The position numbers and the translations under genes are program-made. A DNA stretch of 64,000 nucleotides, taken from positions 434,001 to 498,000 of the forward strand of contig NZ_BMYZ01000002.1 of NCBI RefSeq assembly GCF_014652535.1, in the 5' to 3' direction. Shown piece by piece: positions 1 to 8,748 of this stretch. Each line of letters starts with the position of its first letter. Position 1 is the first letter of the stretch. The notes under the pieces are model-generated. The model did not search any database. It was not told where the DNA came from and saw only the letters and a program-made list of their open reading frames with translations. The DNA is from Cellvibrio zantedeschiae (lineage in GTDB: Bacteria > Pseudomonadota > Gammaproteobacteria > Pseudomonadales > Cellvibrionaceae).

Positions 1-2
1 AC

Positions 3-2381
3 AATGTTTTTGGCCCTCATGTACGGGATATGTCGGCTCCCTATGGTCTATTCAAAGATCCACTGAATGGACGTCAGTGGGGAGGCTCAAAGCGTAAGGT
101 CTACCTGGTGTTTTATCGCAGACAATTAACCGGAATCCAGCGCAGGAAGGGGATGACCGCGATCCGTGAGCTTGAGAATCAATGCAAACGCGTATCACAA
201 ATGCTTAAGGCGGCTGGAATCGATTCTAAACGCCTCCAGGGTGAAGCCATACGCAACTGGCTATTCCGTTGGGGTAATCCCTCTCCTAAAGTTACGAATG
301 GTGACAAGGATGCGTGGCTAGCTATGAATCCGTATTGCACGGACGAAATGAAGACTGCTGAATTTGATTTATCTGCTGATGTGATGAGTCGCGATATCCG
401 TGGAGATAAGAAAACGAAGTGTTGGTATTTCGACGGTATGCCGCACACCGTGCTTTCCGTTGAGCGAATGACCCGTGTTCCAGAGGTTGGGCAGACATCT
501 GCTGAACGCTATGAAAGTAAGGAGGAGCGGTCGGGCCCGAACGCAAGAACGTCATGCTTCATTGACGAGCTACCGAAGGGTTCAATGTTAATCGTTACTT
601 ATGTGGCGCAACCGCAAAATGCTATTCGAAAGCACTTAGAAAAACTGGAAAAGAATTCGCGCGGTGATACTCCGGAAGCCGAAGCTACCCGAATTGAGGT
701 TAAAGCGGCTCGTGCGCAAATCGCTCGCGGGAATAAGCTTTATCCCTACAGTATGGCAATAGCGCTACGCGCTGACGATGATGACGATATGGAAGATGCC
801 ATCCTCGAAGCTGATACGCTTTTGATGAAAAAAAATTTTCAAATTATTGATCCAGAGTACGATCAATTTCGCCTTGATCGTTACATCCGATTCCTTCCTT
901 GTGCCTACGATACAACACTTGATCAGGTAAACATTCGACAGCGCATTATCTATACCAACCACTTAGCAAATATCCTCCCTTTCTATGGGAGAGGGATTGG
1001 CACCGGCAATCCTTGTATTGTTGCCTACAACCGTGGAGGTGAGGACTTCAGCTGCGATCCGTTACTACAGGGTGACCGCGCAAAGAACGCCCATCTATTT
1101 TTGTTCGGCCCAACAGGAGCAGGAAAATCTGCAAGTCTCGTTTATCTGCAAATGCTAATCACTGCCGTATACAACCCTCGGTGGGTTGTCGTCGAAGCGG
1201 GTAACTCGTTTGGCTTGTTATCCAATTACTTTAAGAAACATGGTAAATCGGTAGTCGATATCGTTTTACGCCCAGGGCAGGCGCCATCCATCGCGCCCTT
1301 CAAACCTGCAATGGATCTCATTGACCCCAGCGGCAACGTTATCCAGCTCACCAGTATCGTTGAAGATGTTCTTGTCGGTGATGCCGAACTTGACGAGGCT
1401 GACAAGGGTGACAGTGAGGATGAAGTTGTATCGCGAGACATTTTAGGTGAAATGCTGATCATTGCTCGTCTGATGGTTACCGGAGGCGAGCATAAAGAAG
1501 AGCAACGCATGAACCGCTCTGACCTCGGCCTGCTGAAAAAAGCACTACTCGATGCAGCTATACAATCCCGCCTTTCAGGAAGTAACGACTGCCTGCCATC
1601 GCAAGTTATTGCTTGTTTGCGTGAACAAATTAAAGAGCGTCCTCAGCTCGCTCAGCGTATTACTGAAATGGCTGATGCAATGGAATTGTTTTGTGATGGC
1701 TTTGCTGGGGAACTCTTCAATCGCCCCGGAGAAGAGATGCCCGATGCGGATTACATTCGCATTGAAATGGGCGCGCTCGCTTCGGGTAATGATACCAACG
1801 ATAAATTGTCGGTTGCATACATTTCCATCATCAACCAGGTAATTGCGCGTGCACAACGCACGCAGCGCGATGGCCGCCCCACGATTAATCTCACTGATGA
1901 AGCTCACGTGCTGACGACTAACCCGTTGTTAGCGAAATACCTAGTTGTTGTTTCCAAGCTCTTGGGGCGCCGTATGGGGCTTTGGTTGTGGCAAGCAACG
2001 CAGAACATGAAGGACTACCCGGATGAGTCCGAGAAGATGCTGGCCATGTTTGAGTGGTGGATGTGTTTGTTCATTGACCAGGGCGAGCTCGCCAATATTG
2101 AGCGTTTCAAGAAGCTTTCTCCGGATCAACGCTCAATGTTGCTGAGTACCCGTAAAGCATCGGGCAAGTATACGGAAGGGGTCATCATGAGTGACAACGT
2201 ACAAGGTTTATTCCGGATAGTTCCACCAGGCTTATGCTTAGCCCTGGGACAAACTGAGAAGGAAGAAAAACGCGAGCGAATGAAGTTGATGCGTTTGCAT
2301 AACATCGACGAAACAGCAGCAGCGGAAATGATCGGTGAGCAAATTGCCGAGCGTCGCCGAATGCAAGCGATGGCAGCATAG
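3..2381 (+). CDS. Conjugative transfer ATPase, VirB4/TraC-like (PFL_4706 family), 5' partial
   Basis: This is the cytoplasmic ATPase that powers the ICE type IV secretion system. The frame is open to the left edge of the window and the first Met at 30 is not preceded by a ribosome site, so the N-terminus probably lies outside; the family is usually longer than 900 residues. Walker A is FGPTGAGKS (about residues 358-367 counted from Met30) and Walker B is NLTDEAHVL (about 615-625), followed by a WLWQATQNM segment typical of VirB4 C-terminal RecA-like domains. It heads a tightly packed plus-strand transfer operon. Family assignment rests on motifs plus the order of the following PFL_47xx-type genes. 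Confidence 0.9.
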   Translation, partial: NVFGPHVRDMSAPYGLFKDPLNGRQWGGSKRKVYLVFYRRQLTGIQRRKGMTAIRELENQCKRVSQMLKAAGIDSKRLQGEAIRNWLFRWGNPSPKVTNGDKDAWLAMNPYCTDEMKTAEFDLSADVMSRDIRGDKKTKCWYFDGMPHTVLSVERMTRVPEVGQTSAERYESKEERSGPNARTSCFIDELPKGSMLIVTYVAQPQNAIRKHLEKLEKNSRGDTPEAEATRIEVKAARAQIARGNKLYPYSMAIALRADDDDDMEDAILEADTLLMKKNFQIIDPEYDQFRLDRYIRFLPCAYDTTLDQVNIRQRIIYTNHLANILPFYGRGIGTGNPCIVAYNRGGEDFSCDPLLQGDRAKNAHLFLFGPTGAGKSASLVYLQMLITAVYNPRWVVVEAGNSFGLLSNYFKKHGKSVVDIVLRPGQAPSIAPFKPAMDLIDPSGNVIQLTSIVEDVLVGDAELDEADKGDSEDEVVSRDILGEMLIIARLMVTGGEHKEEQRMNRSDLGLLKKALLDAAIQSRLSGSNDCLPSQVIACLREQIKERPQLAQRITEMADAMELFCDGFAGELFNRPGEEMPDADYIRIEMGALASGNDTNDKLSVAYISIINQVIARAQRTQRDGRPTINLTDEAHVLTTNPLLAKYLVVVSKLLGRRMGLWLWQATQNMKDYPDESEKMLAMFEWWMCLFIDQGELANIERFKKLSPDQRSMLLSTRKASGKYTEGVIMSDNVQGLFRIVPPGLCLALGQTEKEEKRERMKLMRLHNIDETAAAEMIGEQIAERRRMQAMAA

Positions 2382-2390
2382 GAGACATTT

Positions 2391-2585
2391 ATGGTCACGT
2401 TAGCTTTTGTTGAACATGAAACTGGCTGGATTCCTTGTCGCGTCGCAGAAGTAAAGCGCGGTGACACGTTCTACCTGGTATCCGAGGGTAAGCAAGGGCC
2501 GCTGATGGTGGCCACCTCTGATGCAAAGCGAGTTAACGCTCGCGACGAAGAATCGTGGACTGTTGATTCAAAACCGATGGAGTGA
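2391..2585 (+). CDS. Small uncharacterised ICE transfer-operon protein
   Basis: A 64-residue soluble protein with no recognised domain. It starts 9 nt after the ATPase stop behind a good AGGAGA ribosome site, and its stop overlaps the ribosome site of the next gene. The sequence reads like a small beta-barrel (WIPCRVAEVKRGDTFYLV), but I assign no function. Position inside the transfer operon suggests a role in conjugation or its control. Confidence 0.7.
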   Translation: MVTLAFVEHETGWIPCRVAEVKRGDTFYLVSEGKQGPLMVATSDAKRVNARDEESWTVDSKPME

Positions 2586-2590
2586 ACGAA

Positions 2591-3034
2591 ATGAAAAAGA
2601 TAATCGGACTTTTTTTCCTCATTTGCTTACAGGCAAATGCTCAAACAAAAATTGAAATTTTTGCGGATGGCCCTGTAGCGCTTGCGCGTGTAGCGGACAC
2701 CAACGTCACTGTATTTGATTTGTCACTTCCTGCTCGACTTGATGAGAGCGCACCTGATTTTCCAGCCGATCCTACTCTGGCAGAAATCCAGGCAAAGGCT
2801 TGGCTTGCTTCTCCTGCGGGTAAACAGCACATCGCAAATTTGAAGGACGCATATCGTGGCCAGCAACAATTAATGGCATACGATATTCGAAAGGTACCCG
2901 CAATAGTTTTTGAATCCGGCAGATACGTCATTTACGGCACTCTAGATTTAGCAGTAGCCGTACGAGACTATGACAACTATCGGCGCGCGCATCCTGAGTT
3001 AAAACAAGGAGGACGTGATGAAGCCGCTCACTAA
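2591..3034 (+). CDS. ICE transfer protein, PFL_4709 family (DUF1525), thioredoxin-like
   Basis: Exported mating-apparatus protein. An ATG at 2591 gives a clean signal peptide (KKIIGLFFLICLQANA) and sits 8 nt after GGAG; an upstream in-frame GTG at 2582 has no ribosome site. The C-terminal half holds RKVPAIVFE followed by VIYGTLDLAVAV, the cis-proline style segment of thioredoxin-fold proteins and comparable to TrbC/TraW-type transfer proteins. It overlaps the next gene by 17 nt. The family is one of the conserved PFL_47xx components of genomic-island T4SS; exact biochemical role is unknown. Confidence 0.8.
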   Translation: MKKIIGLFFLICLQANAQTKIEIFADGPVALARVADTNVTVFDLSLPARLDESAPDFPADPTLAEIQAKAWLASPAGKQHIANLKDAYRGQQQLMAYDIRKVPAIVFESGRYVIYGTLDLAVAVRDYDNYRRAHPELKQGGRDEAAH

Positions 3035-3971
3035 AAAAATGCTGATGGCAGTTTCTCTAGTCAGTGCTTTAAAAGTTTCTTCTTCATTTGCCACAGGGCA
3101 AATAGACGCGTTTGACGTAGTAGACAGGACTATGAATTGTGGAAACGGTGGCACCGATTGCATGGATTGGCAACTTAGGGGCGTCTGCTTTTGGCTTAAA
3201 TGCGCATTTATCAAGTGTTCCGTAAAGCAATCGCCCAAAGTCTCTCACTACATTCCCGATCTGTTGGTGGCGACATATACAACTGAGCCGCCCATCGATA
3301 TGAGTACTGGCGTCAACCCAACAAACAACGGAAACCTAACACTGGATGAAAAGGGTAATGGTGCGTTAGAGACTTATCTTGATTACAAGCATGCAGAGGT
3401 CATGGGAAATCCTACTGCGGCGATTTTTAATGGTATGGCGCAGTCGGATTATTTTTGCCAGTCGGTTGTTCAAGTTCCATACATGCCATACTTTTTAAGC
3501 GGTCTCGATATGTTTTGGAATAGCCCCAGTGTCGAACACTACTATCCGCAAGCAATCCTTGGATACCCAAAAATAAAGACGAATTTTCCACTTGGTTATT
3601 GGGCGCAAATCTACCCGCTCTGTGGGTGGGGATCTCATCCTTATGACGCGATCAACGCGGCCGTCGATGCTCATCGAGCAGCTGTCATCGTAACGAGTCC
3701 TGCAGCAGCGCATGTTTATATGCCGGTAGGCAAGAACTGTGGCAACAAGTGTTGGCCTCCTGGGCAAGTTCAGGAGGGGCAGTTGAGCACGCATAAGTTT
3801 CAAATGGTTTACCCGAAACCTGCGACAACCGGAAGGGTTATGGGAGGCTCTGCATCTTGGGCAAACGGTAAAAACGAAAAACTTAATGAACAGTACGCTT
3901 GGTCTCTGTGGCGCCCCTATACCTGCTGCCACAAAAAAGGCCAGGTGTTTCTATTTTCAATTGATTGGTGA
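3018..3971 (+). CDS. ICE transfer protein, PFL_4710 family (TraU-like)
   Basis: A 317-residue exported protein resembling TraU of F-type systems, needed for assembly of the mating pair apparatus. The ATG at 3018 is preceded by AAGGAGG and begins a signal peptide (KPLTKKMLMAVSLVSALKVSSSFA). The mature part is cysteine-rich (NCGNGGTDC, CVFW-like CFWLKCAFIKC, CGNKCWPPG, CCHKKGQ), consistent with periplasmic disulfides, possibly formed with the thioredoxin-like neighbour upstream. Repeated aromatic and proline-rich segments match the TraU pattern. Assignment combines motif pattern and gene order. Confidence 0.82.
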   Translation: MKPLTKKMLMAVSLVSALKVSSSFATGQIDAFDVVDRTMNCGNGGTDCMDWQLRGVCFWLKCAFIKCSVKQSPKVSHYIPDLLVATYTTEPPIDMSTGVNPTNNGNLTLDEKGNGALETYLDYKHAEVMGNPTAAIFNGMAQSDYFCQSVVQVPYMPYFLSGLDMFWNSPSVEHYYPQAILGYPKIKTNFPLGYWAQIYPLCGWGSHPYDAINAAVDAHRAAVIVTSPAAAHVYMPVGKNCGNKCWPPGQVQEGQLSTHKFQMVYPKPATTGRVMGGSASWANGKNEKLNEQYAWSLWRPYTCCHKKGQVFLFSIDW

Positions 3972-3976
3972 TCATC

Positions 3977-5314
3977 ATGCGTCGAATTTTAAAATTATCG
4001 ATATTTATTTTGGCGCTTTTGTCGCCAATCCTTAGCGCCCAAACGGTTCGTCCAAATGGCGATAAGGACACTTGGTATTTTTCTATGGGAGGATCTGATC
4101 CCTACGTCAATTATCACCAAAGTAACCGCACGAATTTGAATTTATCAGCGGGGGCTGAGTGGAATTTATTTCGTGGATGTACCTTTGATCCGCGTACCTC
4201 CATAGCACAAACATTTTCGGATGCACAACGAAGCATTTATGGTCTAGCAAATGATGTTGTCGCTGCTGCACCTGGATTACTAACTGCATGGGGGCTTAGC
4301 CAGGTGCAGGAAAATTATCCGGGTGTTTACGACTTCTTGATGAAAGGGTTGGTTGATGCAAAGGCCTCTTACCAAATTGCATTAAAGAATTGCCAAGATA
4401 TGCGTAATGACGTGAAGAATGGACGTGATCCCGTCGATGGGTGGATACGTGTTAGTAAGACATCCAATTGGGATACTGCGGTTGCTACTGGTGACAATCC
4501 GACTCATGTTGTGGACGCAAATGGCGATAGTGGCATTGTGATGGCTGGTGGAGTTAAAAAAGGGGGGCTTAATCAAGATCCAATTCGTGCCGTTGCAGAT
4601 ACGGTAGAGGCTGGCTATTACCACATGACTAACGCACTGGCTCCGGATCCAAATATTGATCCCGTACAGGGCGATAGAAATATAACTCGCGTCTTTCCAA
4701 ATGCCGCTGCCGCTTCGAAGTGGACGGCCTCGGTAGTGGGTGAGCGTGAAATTCGTACTTGCGAAACGTGCGTAAAATTACGTACCAAGGTAGGGCAGGG
4801 CTTGCGCATCATGCACAAGGAGGAAAAAGAAAATGTTGTTCAGGATTTGAATGCGGCTCTAGCGTCGCCACAAGTAACCAACAACATGCTCAACAAGCTA
4901 TCAGTTCCTGGGATGGGGATCGTTGCTACGGAAGATACTATCCGGGCTATCAAAGACGCACCTTCTGCAGAACAAAGAATACTAGCCAATCGCTATGCGT
5001 CTGAAGTTGCGTTGGCCCGTGTCATGGAAAAGGGTTTGATCGCGCGTGACTTAATTAATATGGGCGAACAAGAGCCAAACATTTCCGCAAATACTGAAGC
5101 GCAGCAAGAAATTGAGTTTTCGAAAAAGCGTTTAGAGCAAGAGCTCGATAACGTAATGTTCGAAAGCGACGTGCGTAAGAAAGTACTCAACAACGCCACT
5201 TCTGTTTTGGCAGAACGTGAATATGCGCGTTCGCACAGTCCTACAGGAAATCAGTTAAAGACCGCACCATCAAAGTCTAAGGGTATGACCGACGGAGGTG
5301 TGAATGCGCCTTAA
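3977..5314 (+). CDS. ICE transfer protein, PFL_4711 family
   Basis: A 445-residue exported protein. The ATG at 3977 begins a signal peptide (RRILKLSIFILALLSPILSAQ); upstream TTG/GTG codons would overlap the preceding stop and lack a ribosome site. The N-terminal part contains CTFDPRTSIAQTF and the middle contains an RTCETCVKL CxxC pair. The C-terminal third is helical and charged, with probable coiled coil (EIEFSKKRLEQELDNVMFESDVRKK). The family is conserved next to the TraU-like gene in genomic-island ICEs and is thought to belong to the outer part of the mating channel. Its stop overlaps the next start. Confidence 0.78.
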   Translation: MRRILKLSIFILALLSPILSAQTVRPNGDKDTWYFSMGGSDPYVNYHQSNRTNLNLSAGAEWNLFRGCTFDPRTSIAQTFSDAQRSIYGLANDVVAAAPGLLTAWGLSQVQENYPGVYDFLMKGLVDAKASYQIALKNCQDMRNDVKNGRDPVDGWIRVSKTSNWDTAVATGDNPTHVVDANGDSGIVMAGGVKKGGLNQDPIRAVADTVEAGYYHMTNALAPDPNIDPVQGDRNITRVFPNAAAASKWTASVVGEREIRTCETCVKLRTKVGQGLRIMHKEEKENVVQDLNAALASPQVTNNMLNKLSVPGMGIVATEDTIRAIKDAPSAEQRILANRYASEVALARVMEKGLIARDLINMGEQEPNISANTEAQQEIEFSKKRLEQELDNVMFESDVRKKVLNNATSVLAEREYARSHSPTGNQLKTAPSKSKGMTDGGVNAP

Positions 5315-5648
5315 TGTAGGAATGAAATGGGTAAAGCGCGTTTGCATATGCATCGCGCTTGTTTTGCTCATCTATTGGCTAGCGATAATTATTGCAACTG
5401 AGTTAATGCGGCACCACGAACAGACTCTCGATTTCTTAGGGGGTGTAGATTCAGTAAAGCATTGGTTTATTTTGATGCGTATTGCTATCTATGCGGGCTG
5501 CTATTTTCTATGCGGTTGGTTAATGAGGTTGATTCAACCGAAAACTACACCAGATTCCATCAAAACTGCGCGGGCTGTTTTAATTCGTTTATTTATTGTT
5601 TACGAATTATTTTTTGGTATCAACATTATTGCGTTTCTATCGCACTAA
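5304..5648 (+). CDS. Small membrane protein of the transfer operon
   Basis: A 114-residue protein with about three membrane segments (VCICIALVLLIYWLAIIIAT, ILMRIAIYAGCYFLCGWLM, LIRLFIVYELFFGINIIAFL). It begins at an ATG 5 nt after GGAGG and overlaps the end of the previous gene by 11 nt, so it is translationally coupled to the transfer operon. I do not recognise the family. Position between PFL_4711 and the TraG-N-like gene suggests an accessory inner-membrane transfer component. Confidence 0.7.
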   Translation: MRLNVGMKWVKRVCICIALVLLIYWLAIIIATELMRHHEQTLDFLGGVDSVKHWFILMRIAIYAGCYFLCGWLMRLIQPKTTPDSIKTARAVLIRLFIVYELFFGINIIAFLSH

Positions 5649-5658
5649 AGGAATTCAT

Positions 5659-7209
5659 ATGATCGTTAATTCCGCGATTGAGCTTTATACCGTACTACTT
5701 GCATGGCGTTTGTATGATGGCTTCTGGGCAATATTTTCCGGTACTGGTATTGGAGCAATCCCATTTGTCGTTGCAACCATAGGCACTGTTCTGGATGCGC
5801 AAGAGAAAGAAAATGTTTCCTCAAAGCAAATCATTCGCGCGTTGGAAGTTCGGTTATATTCCATGCTCGCTGTGTTCTTTCTTGCCGTAACACCGTTTAT
5901 AGATATTTATCCCGATAATACTAAGTATGTCCAGGCTAGTTGCCCTGCGGACGATTCCTCGGCAGCCGTCACGTCGGAAAAGTATTTTGGTGCATCGGGC
6001 ACCACGCTTGATAACGATAGCGGTCGATTTGCTGCGATGTTAGGAGGGCACATACCTCAGGCCCCTTTATGGTGGTACGTGTTCTCCAAGCTCAACATGG
6101 CGGTTGCTAACAGTCTTAAATTTGAATTGCCTTGTCGGGCGGATTTGGTAACTGTGTCTGCAAACCTTGCATCATCGTCTATCACTGATCCTTCATTGCG
6201 CAAAGAGGCTGCGCACTTTCATAACCAGTGCTGGTTGCCTGCTTCAAATAAATTCCTACGTGAACATCCTTCGATACCACCCAGCCAAGAGCCAATTGCC
6301 GATAACGTCAGTTGGTTGGGGTCGCGATTCTTTATGGATACGGCAGGCTATTACGACAGCTTCCGCACAGATGAAGGGCTGCAATCTTTCTCATACAGTG
6401 TTTTGCATGGTGATGACGCTGTTTCTGACGGTGCGGACGGTTTGGGGTGGCCAACCTGCGAGCGATGGTGGTCAGATGGTACTGATGGCTTGCGTGTGCG
6501 TTTGCTTAAGGACGTGAAGGACAATATGAATGCCGATGATTTGAGCAACTGGAATACTGCATCTCCTACCTGGTTCGGTTCACCAACAGACGCTAATGAC
6601 CAATTGCTCCGAACAGCGATCACATCACCTACGAAAACATCGCCGCAATCACAGCTTCCAATTGCAAACTCTCACATCGATGGCGGCTGGGGTTCGGTCG
6701 AAGGCTGGGTCAATGGTCTGGCGGGTGTTGGAGTCGCATATGAGGGTGCATTTGCTCTAATGGAGGCCCAAGCTTTGAAGGCTGGTGCGCCGGTTGTGCA
6801 GGCATGTATTTTAATGTTGTTTGTAATCGTACTCCCATTGCTGATGTTTTTAAGTCTGTACGATGTGGCAACACTTGTAACGCTTACGGTTGTGCAGTTT
6901 TCAATAATGTTTTGGTCGTTTCTGTTTGCGTTAGCGTTGTGGATGAACAACTTCCTTCTAAGTGCCTTATTCGACGGACGCTGGTTGGACATGCTTAATA
7001 CCGGCGATCAGCCAATGGAAATGATGTTAACGCTTTGGATTATTCGATTTATGTACGTTATTCTTCCAATTATCTTTTCTGCCCTGCTCGGTGTAGTGGG
7101 AAATAATTTGGGTACACGGTTGGAGAGTGGGATGGAGCGCATGATGAGCGGTGCAGGGAAAGGTGCCGGGGCTGGCTCTAGAAAATTAAGTCAAAAGTTT
7201 AAGCGTTAG
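5659..7209 (+). CDS. Conjugal transfer protein, TraG N-terminal-like membrane protein
   Basis: A 516-residue inner-membrane protein related to the N-terminal domain of F-type TraG, which works in mating-pair stabilisation. The ATG at 5659 follows AAAGGAATTC and is preferred over the longer frame that runs into the previous gene. Membrane segments cluster at the N-terminus (residues about 5-85) and near the C-terminus (about 380-490: ILMLFVIVLPLLMFLSLYDVATLVTLTVVQFSIMF in two helices, then further helices); the large middle part is probably periplasmic. It is the last gene of the plus-strand operon and is followed by a strong terminator. Confidence 0.82.
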   Translation: MIVNSAIELYTVLLAWRLYDGFWAIFSGTGIGAIPFVVATIGTVLDAQEKENVSSKQIIRALEVRLYSMLAVFFLAVTPFIDIYPDNTKYVQASCPADDSSAAVTSEKYFGASGTTLDNDSGRFAAMLGGHIPQAPLWWYVFSKLNMAVANSLKFELPCRADLVTVSANLASSSITDPSLRKEAAHFHNQCWLPASNKFLREHPSIPPSQEPIADNVSWLGSRFFMDTAGYYDSFRTDEGLQSFSYSVLHGDDAVSDGADGLGWPTCERWWSDGTDGLRVRLLKDVKDNMNADDLSNWNTASPTWFGSPTDANDQLLRTAITSPTKTSPQSQLPIANSHIDGGWGSVEGWVNGLAGVGVAYEGAFALMEAQALKAGAPVVQACILMLFVIVLPLLMFLSLYDVATLVTLTVVQFSIMFWSFLFALALWMNNFLLSALFDGRWLDMLNTGDQPMEMMLTLWIIRFMYVILPIIFSALLGVVGNNLGTRLESGMERMMSGAGKGAGAGSRKLSQKFKR

Positions 7210-7213
7210 AATT

Positions 7214-7242
7214 AAAAAAGCCTCTTTAAAAGAGGCTTTTTT
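7214..7242. terminator. Bidirectional Rho-independent terminator
   Basis: AAAAAAGCCTCTTT and its complement form a stem with a short AA loop and T-runs on both sides. It separates the convergent TraG-N-like gene (plus) and the small gene at 7241-7483 (minus). Confidence 0.92.
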
Positions 7243-7483
7243 ATTCGTAAGGAGCGTATTTATTTACGGCGGAGTCTCTATCGAACGCTTGATCAGAAAC
7301 TCTGTATTCTTCGCGCAGTTCGTCGTTGCTGCTGCGACCACGGAGCAAAGCGGCAGCCAACGCTGCAAAGAGTATTAGGGCGAGCTTCACCAGGAGAAGG
7401 GTAGTGGCCCAAATAAAGCGCGCAGTCCAACGAAGGGCTTTACCCCAGTCGATCCCAGCTTTAGATGCAGTTACGGCGGCCAT
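7241..7483 (-). CDS. Small hypothetical membrane protein
   Basis: An 80-residue protein with one strong membrane segment (FIWATTLLLVKLALILFAALAAALL) followed by a charged tail. Its ATG at 7483 follows an AAGG ribosome site. It lies convergent to the transfer operon, where related ICEs often carry a small minus-strand membrane gene (DUF3742), but the sequence is too short and too different for me to assign that family. Confidence 0.6.
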   Translation of the reverse strand: MAAVTASKAGIDWGKALRWTARFIWATTLLLVKLALILFAALAAALLRGRSSNDELREEYRVSDQAFDRDSAVNKYAPYE

Positions 7484-7678
7484 GATATCTACCTTGCTTG
7501 AAATTTAACCTCTAGTGTGAGGATAGCAGCTTTCCAGTGAATACGAAATGAACCGATAGTAGTTTTGGCGTATGAATCGTCGGATTGTGCGTCCAGTAAT
7601 CGTTGGTTTCTAAAAGGTAGACGAAATTGTTGCACGGTACTCTCTCCTGCGTTTAAACTTTTTCTGCAAAAAGTCAGT

Positions 7679-7849
7679 CAACGGTTGCCGTTGTTCGTAG
7701 TCGATTCCCAAAAGCGCGTTGCTGGAATCAAACCGAAAGGTTGCGCTTACCATCACTGAAGTATCAGCTTCTTTCATCTTAACCCATCGGGAAAATCTTC
7801 CCGCTGGGGTTGGTTTTTCTCAAGGGTAACTTTATCCAGGAGAACTACC
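7679..7849 (+). promoter_or_regulatory. Structured 5' leader L1 (P0-P1-P2-P3)
   Basis: Leader of the gene at 7850. P0 is CAACGG-TTG-CCGTTG at 7679-7693. P1 at 7703-7729 has stem GATTCC/GGAATC around the 15-nt loop CAAAAGCGCGTTGCT. P2 at 7781-7811 is AACCC...GGGTT enclosing CGGGAA-AATC-TTCCCG. P3 pairs TTCTC (7817-7821) with GAGAA (7840-7844), which overlaps the AGGAG ribosome site. It shares this order of elements with leaders elsewhere in the window. The rest of the 7484-7849 gap shows nothing else I can support beyond a CTTTTT-CTGC-AAAAAG hairpin. Confidence 0.75.
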
Positions 7850-8344
7850 ATGATCACCATCACTTTAACTCCACAAGGGCAAATTGCTAAGCGTGTAGTG
7901 TTAACAATTTTGCGTTTTTTTTGGGCTAGCTTTGTATTCATCGTCACAGTGCTTTTCGCGCTTGTGTGCTTCCTCTTCGGGACACCGGGTAAAAAGCAAT
8001 CGTCTTCTAAGGGTGGAAAATCTCAGGGTAGAAATCAAAAGCTACCTGAAAAGCCTATACCGCAAAAGCCTGCAAAGAGGCTTTCTCAAGAAGTGGTTTA
8101 TGAGCCTACCGCCTATGTCATCACACTTGCTTCAGACGAGCTTCATTTTCGTGAAAAGATTGCTGCATTGAGACGTAGCGGCTATAGATGGCATTCTGGT
8201 TTAAATGCTTGGGCTCTTCCGAAAGTTAGACTTGGGAATAATCATCAAAACTTTGAAAAAATTATCGGAGAATTAAAGCGAGTAGGGTACAAATGGAATG
8301 GATCTTGTTGGACGCTTTATTTTCCACCATCAATCAGAAAATAG
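7850..8344 (+). CDS. Membrane-anchored protein with GYRW-type repeats
   Basis: A 164-residue protein of unknown function. A membrane helix (about residues 18-44) is followed by a Lys/Ser/Pro-rich linker and then two related segments of about 30 residues: REKIAALRRSGYRWHSGLNA followed by WALPKVR, and FEKIIGELKRVGYKWNGSCW. The same repeat pair closes the STY4534-type replication protein at 62936-63751, so a module is shared between genes at opposite ends of the ICE. The ATG follows AGGAG and lies behind leader L1. The repeats look like a small alpha/beta fold; DNA or protein binding is possible but not shown. Confidence 0.75.
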   Translation: MITITLTPQGQIAKRVVLTILRFFWASFVFIVTVLFALVCFLFGTPGKKQSSSKGGKSQGRNQKLPEKPIPQKPAKRLSQEVVYEPTAYVITLASDELHFREKIAALRRSGYRWHSGLNAWALPKVRLGNNHQNFEKIIGELKRVGYKWNGSCWTLYFPPSIRK

Positions 8345-8373
8345 AGTATCTCGAAAGTTATATTTCCAATTAT

Positions 8374-8403
8374 AAAGCGAGGTCTGGTGGCCCCGCTTTT
8401 TTT
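8374..8403 (+). terminator. Terminator after the GYRW-repeat gene
   Basis: AAAGCG ... CGCTTT stem with an internal AGG/CCC pairing and a run of seven T, 30 nt after the stop codon at 8344. Confidence 0.75.
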
Positions 8404-8424
8404 CTGGCCAATGCCTCATTATTT

Positions 8425-8670
8425 TCATGACATGGACATTTTGGTCACTTTTTGGCTCTTCAGTTTTTCATCAAATTCCTCGATAAATTTGTCTAAATAT
8501 TTTTTGAGAGTTTCCTTCCGTAGTTCCAGTGCTTCTATGAACTCAATAAATTCTAAAGCTTCATCTTCCGATGAGCAGGAAATTATGAGCTCTCCATCCA
8601 AATAAACCAGCCATACTTCATCGCCATGGGTTTCGTCCATTCGAATTGAAAAGTTTTCGTTTGTTAGCAT
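8425..8670 (-). CDS. Small acidic hypothetical protein
   Basis: An 81-residue acidic protein with two strands (DEVWLVYLDGELIISC) followed by long charged helices (LEFIEFIEALELRKETLKKYLDKFIEEFDEKLKS). The ATG at 8670 sits 7 nt after CCGGAG, which supports a real gene. I do not recognise a family. Size and charge would suit an antitoxin, inhibitor or anti-restriction protein, but nothing shows this. Confidence 0.6.
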   Translation of the reverse strand: MLTNENFSIRMDETHGDEVWLVYLDGELIISCSSEDEALEFIEFIEALELRKETLKKYLDKFIEEFDEKLKSQKVTKMSMS

Positions 8671-8748
8671 TTAACGCTCCGGTCTTAAAATCCTGAGTTT
8701 TTTGTAAGTTAAGTAATATTCCTCCAGTTCTGGAGGCAATTTTTTCAT

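Noticed and set aside
7565-7759. A 64-codon plus-strand frame in the gap before 7850
   Set aside because: It overlaps the P0 and P1 hairpins of leader L1, lacks a ribosome site and has no protein-like composition.
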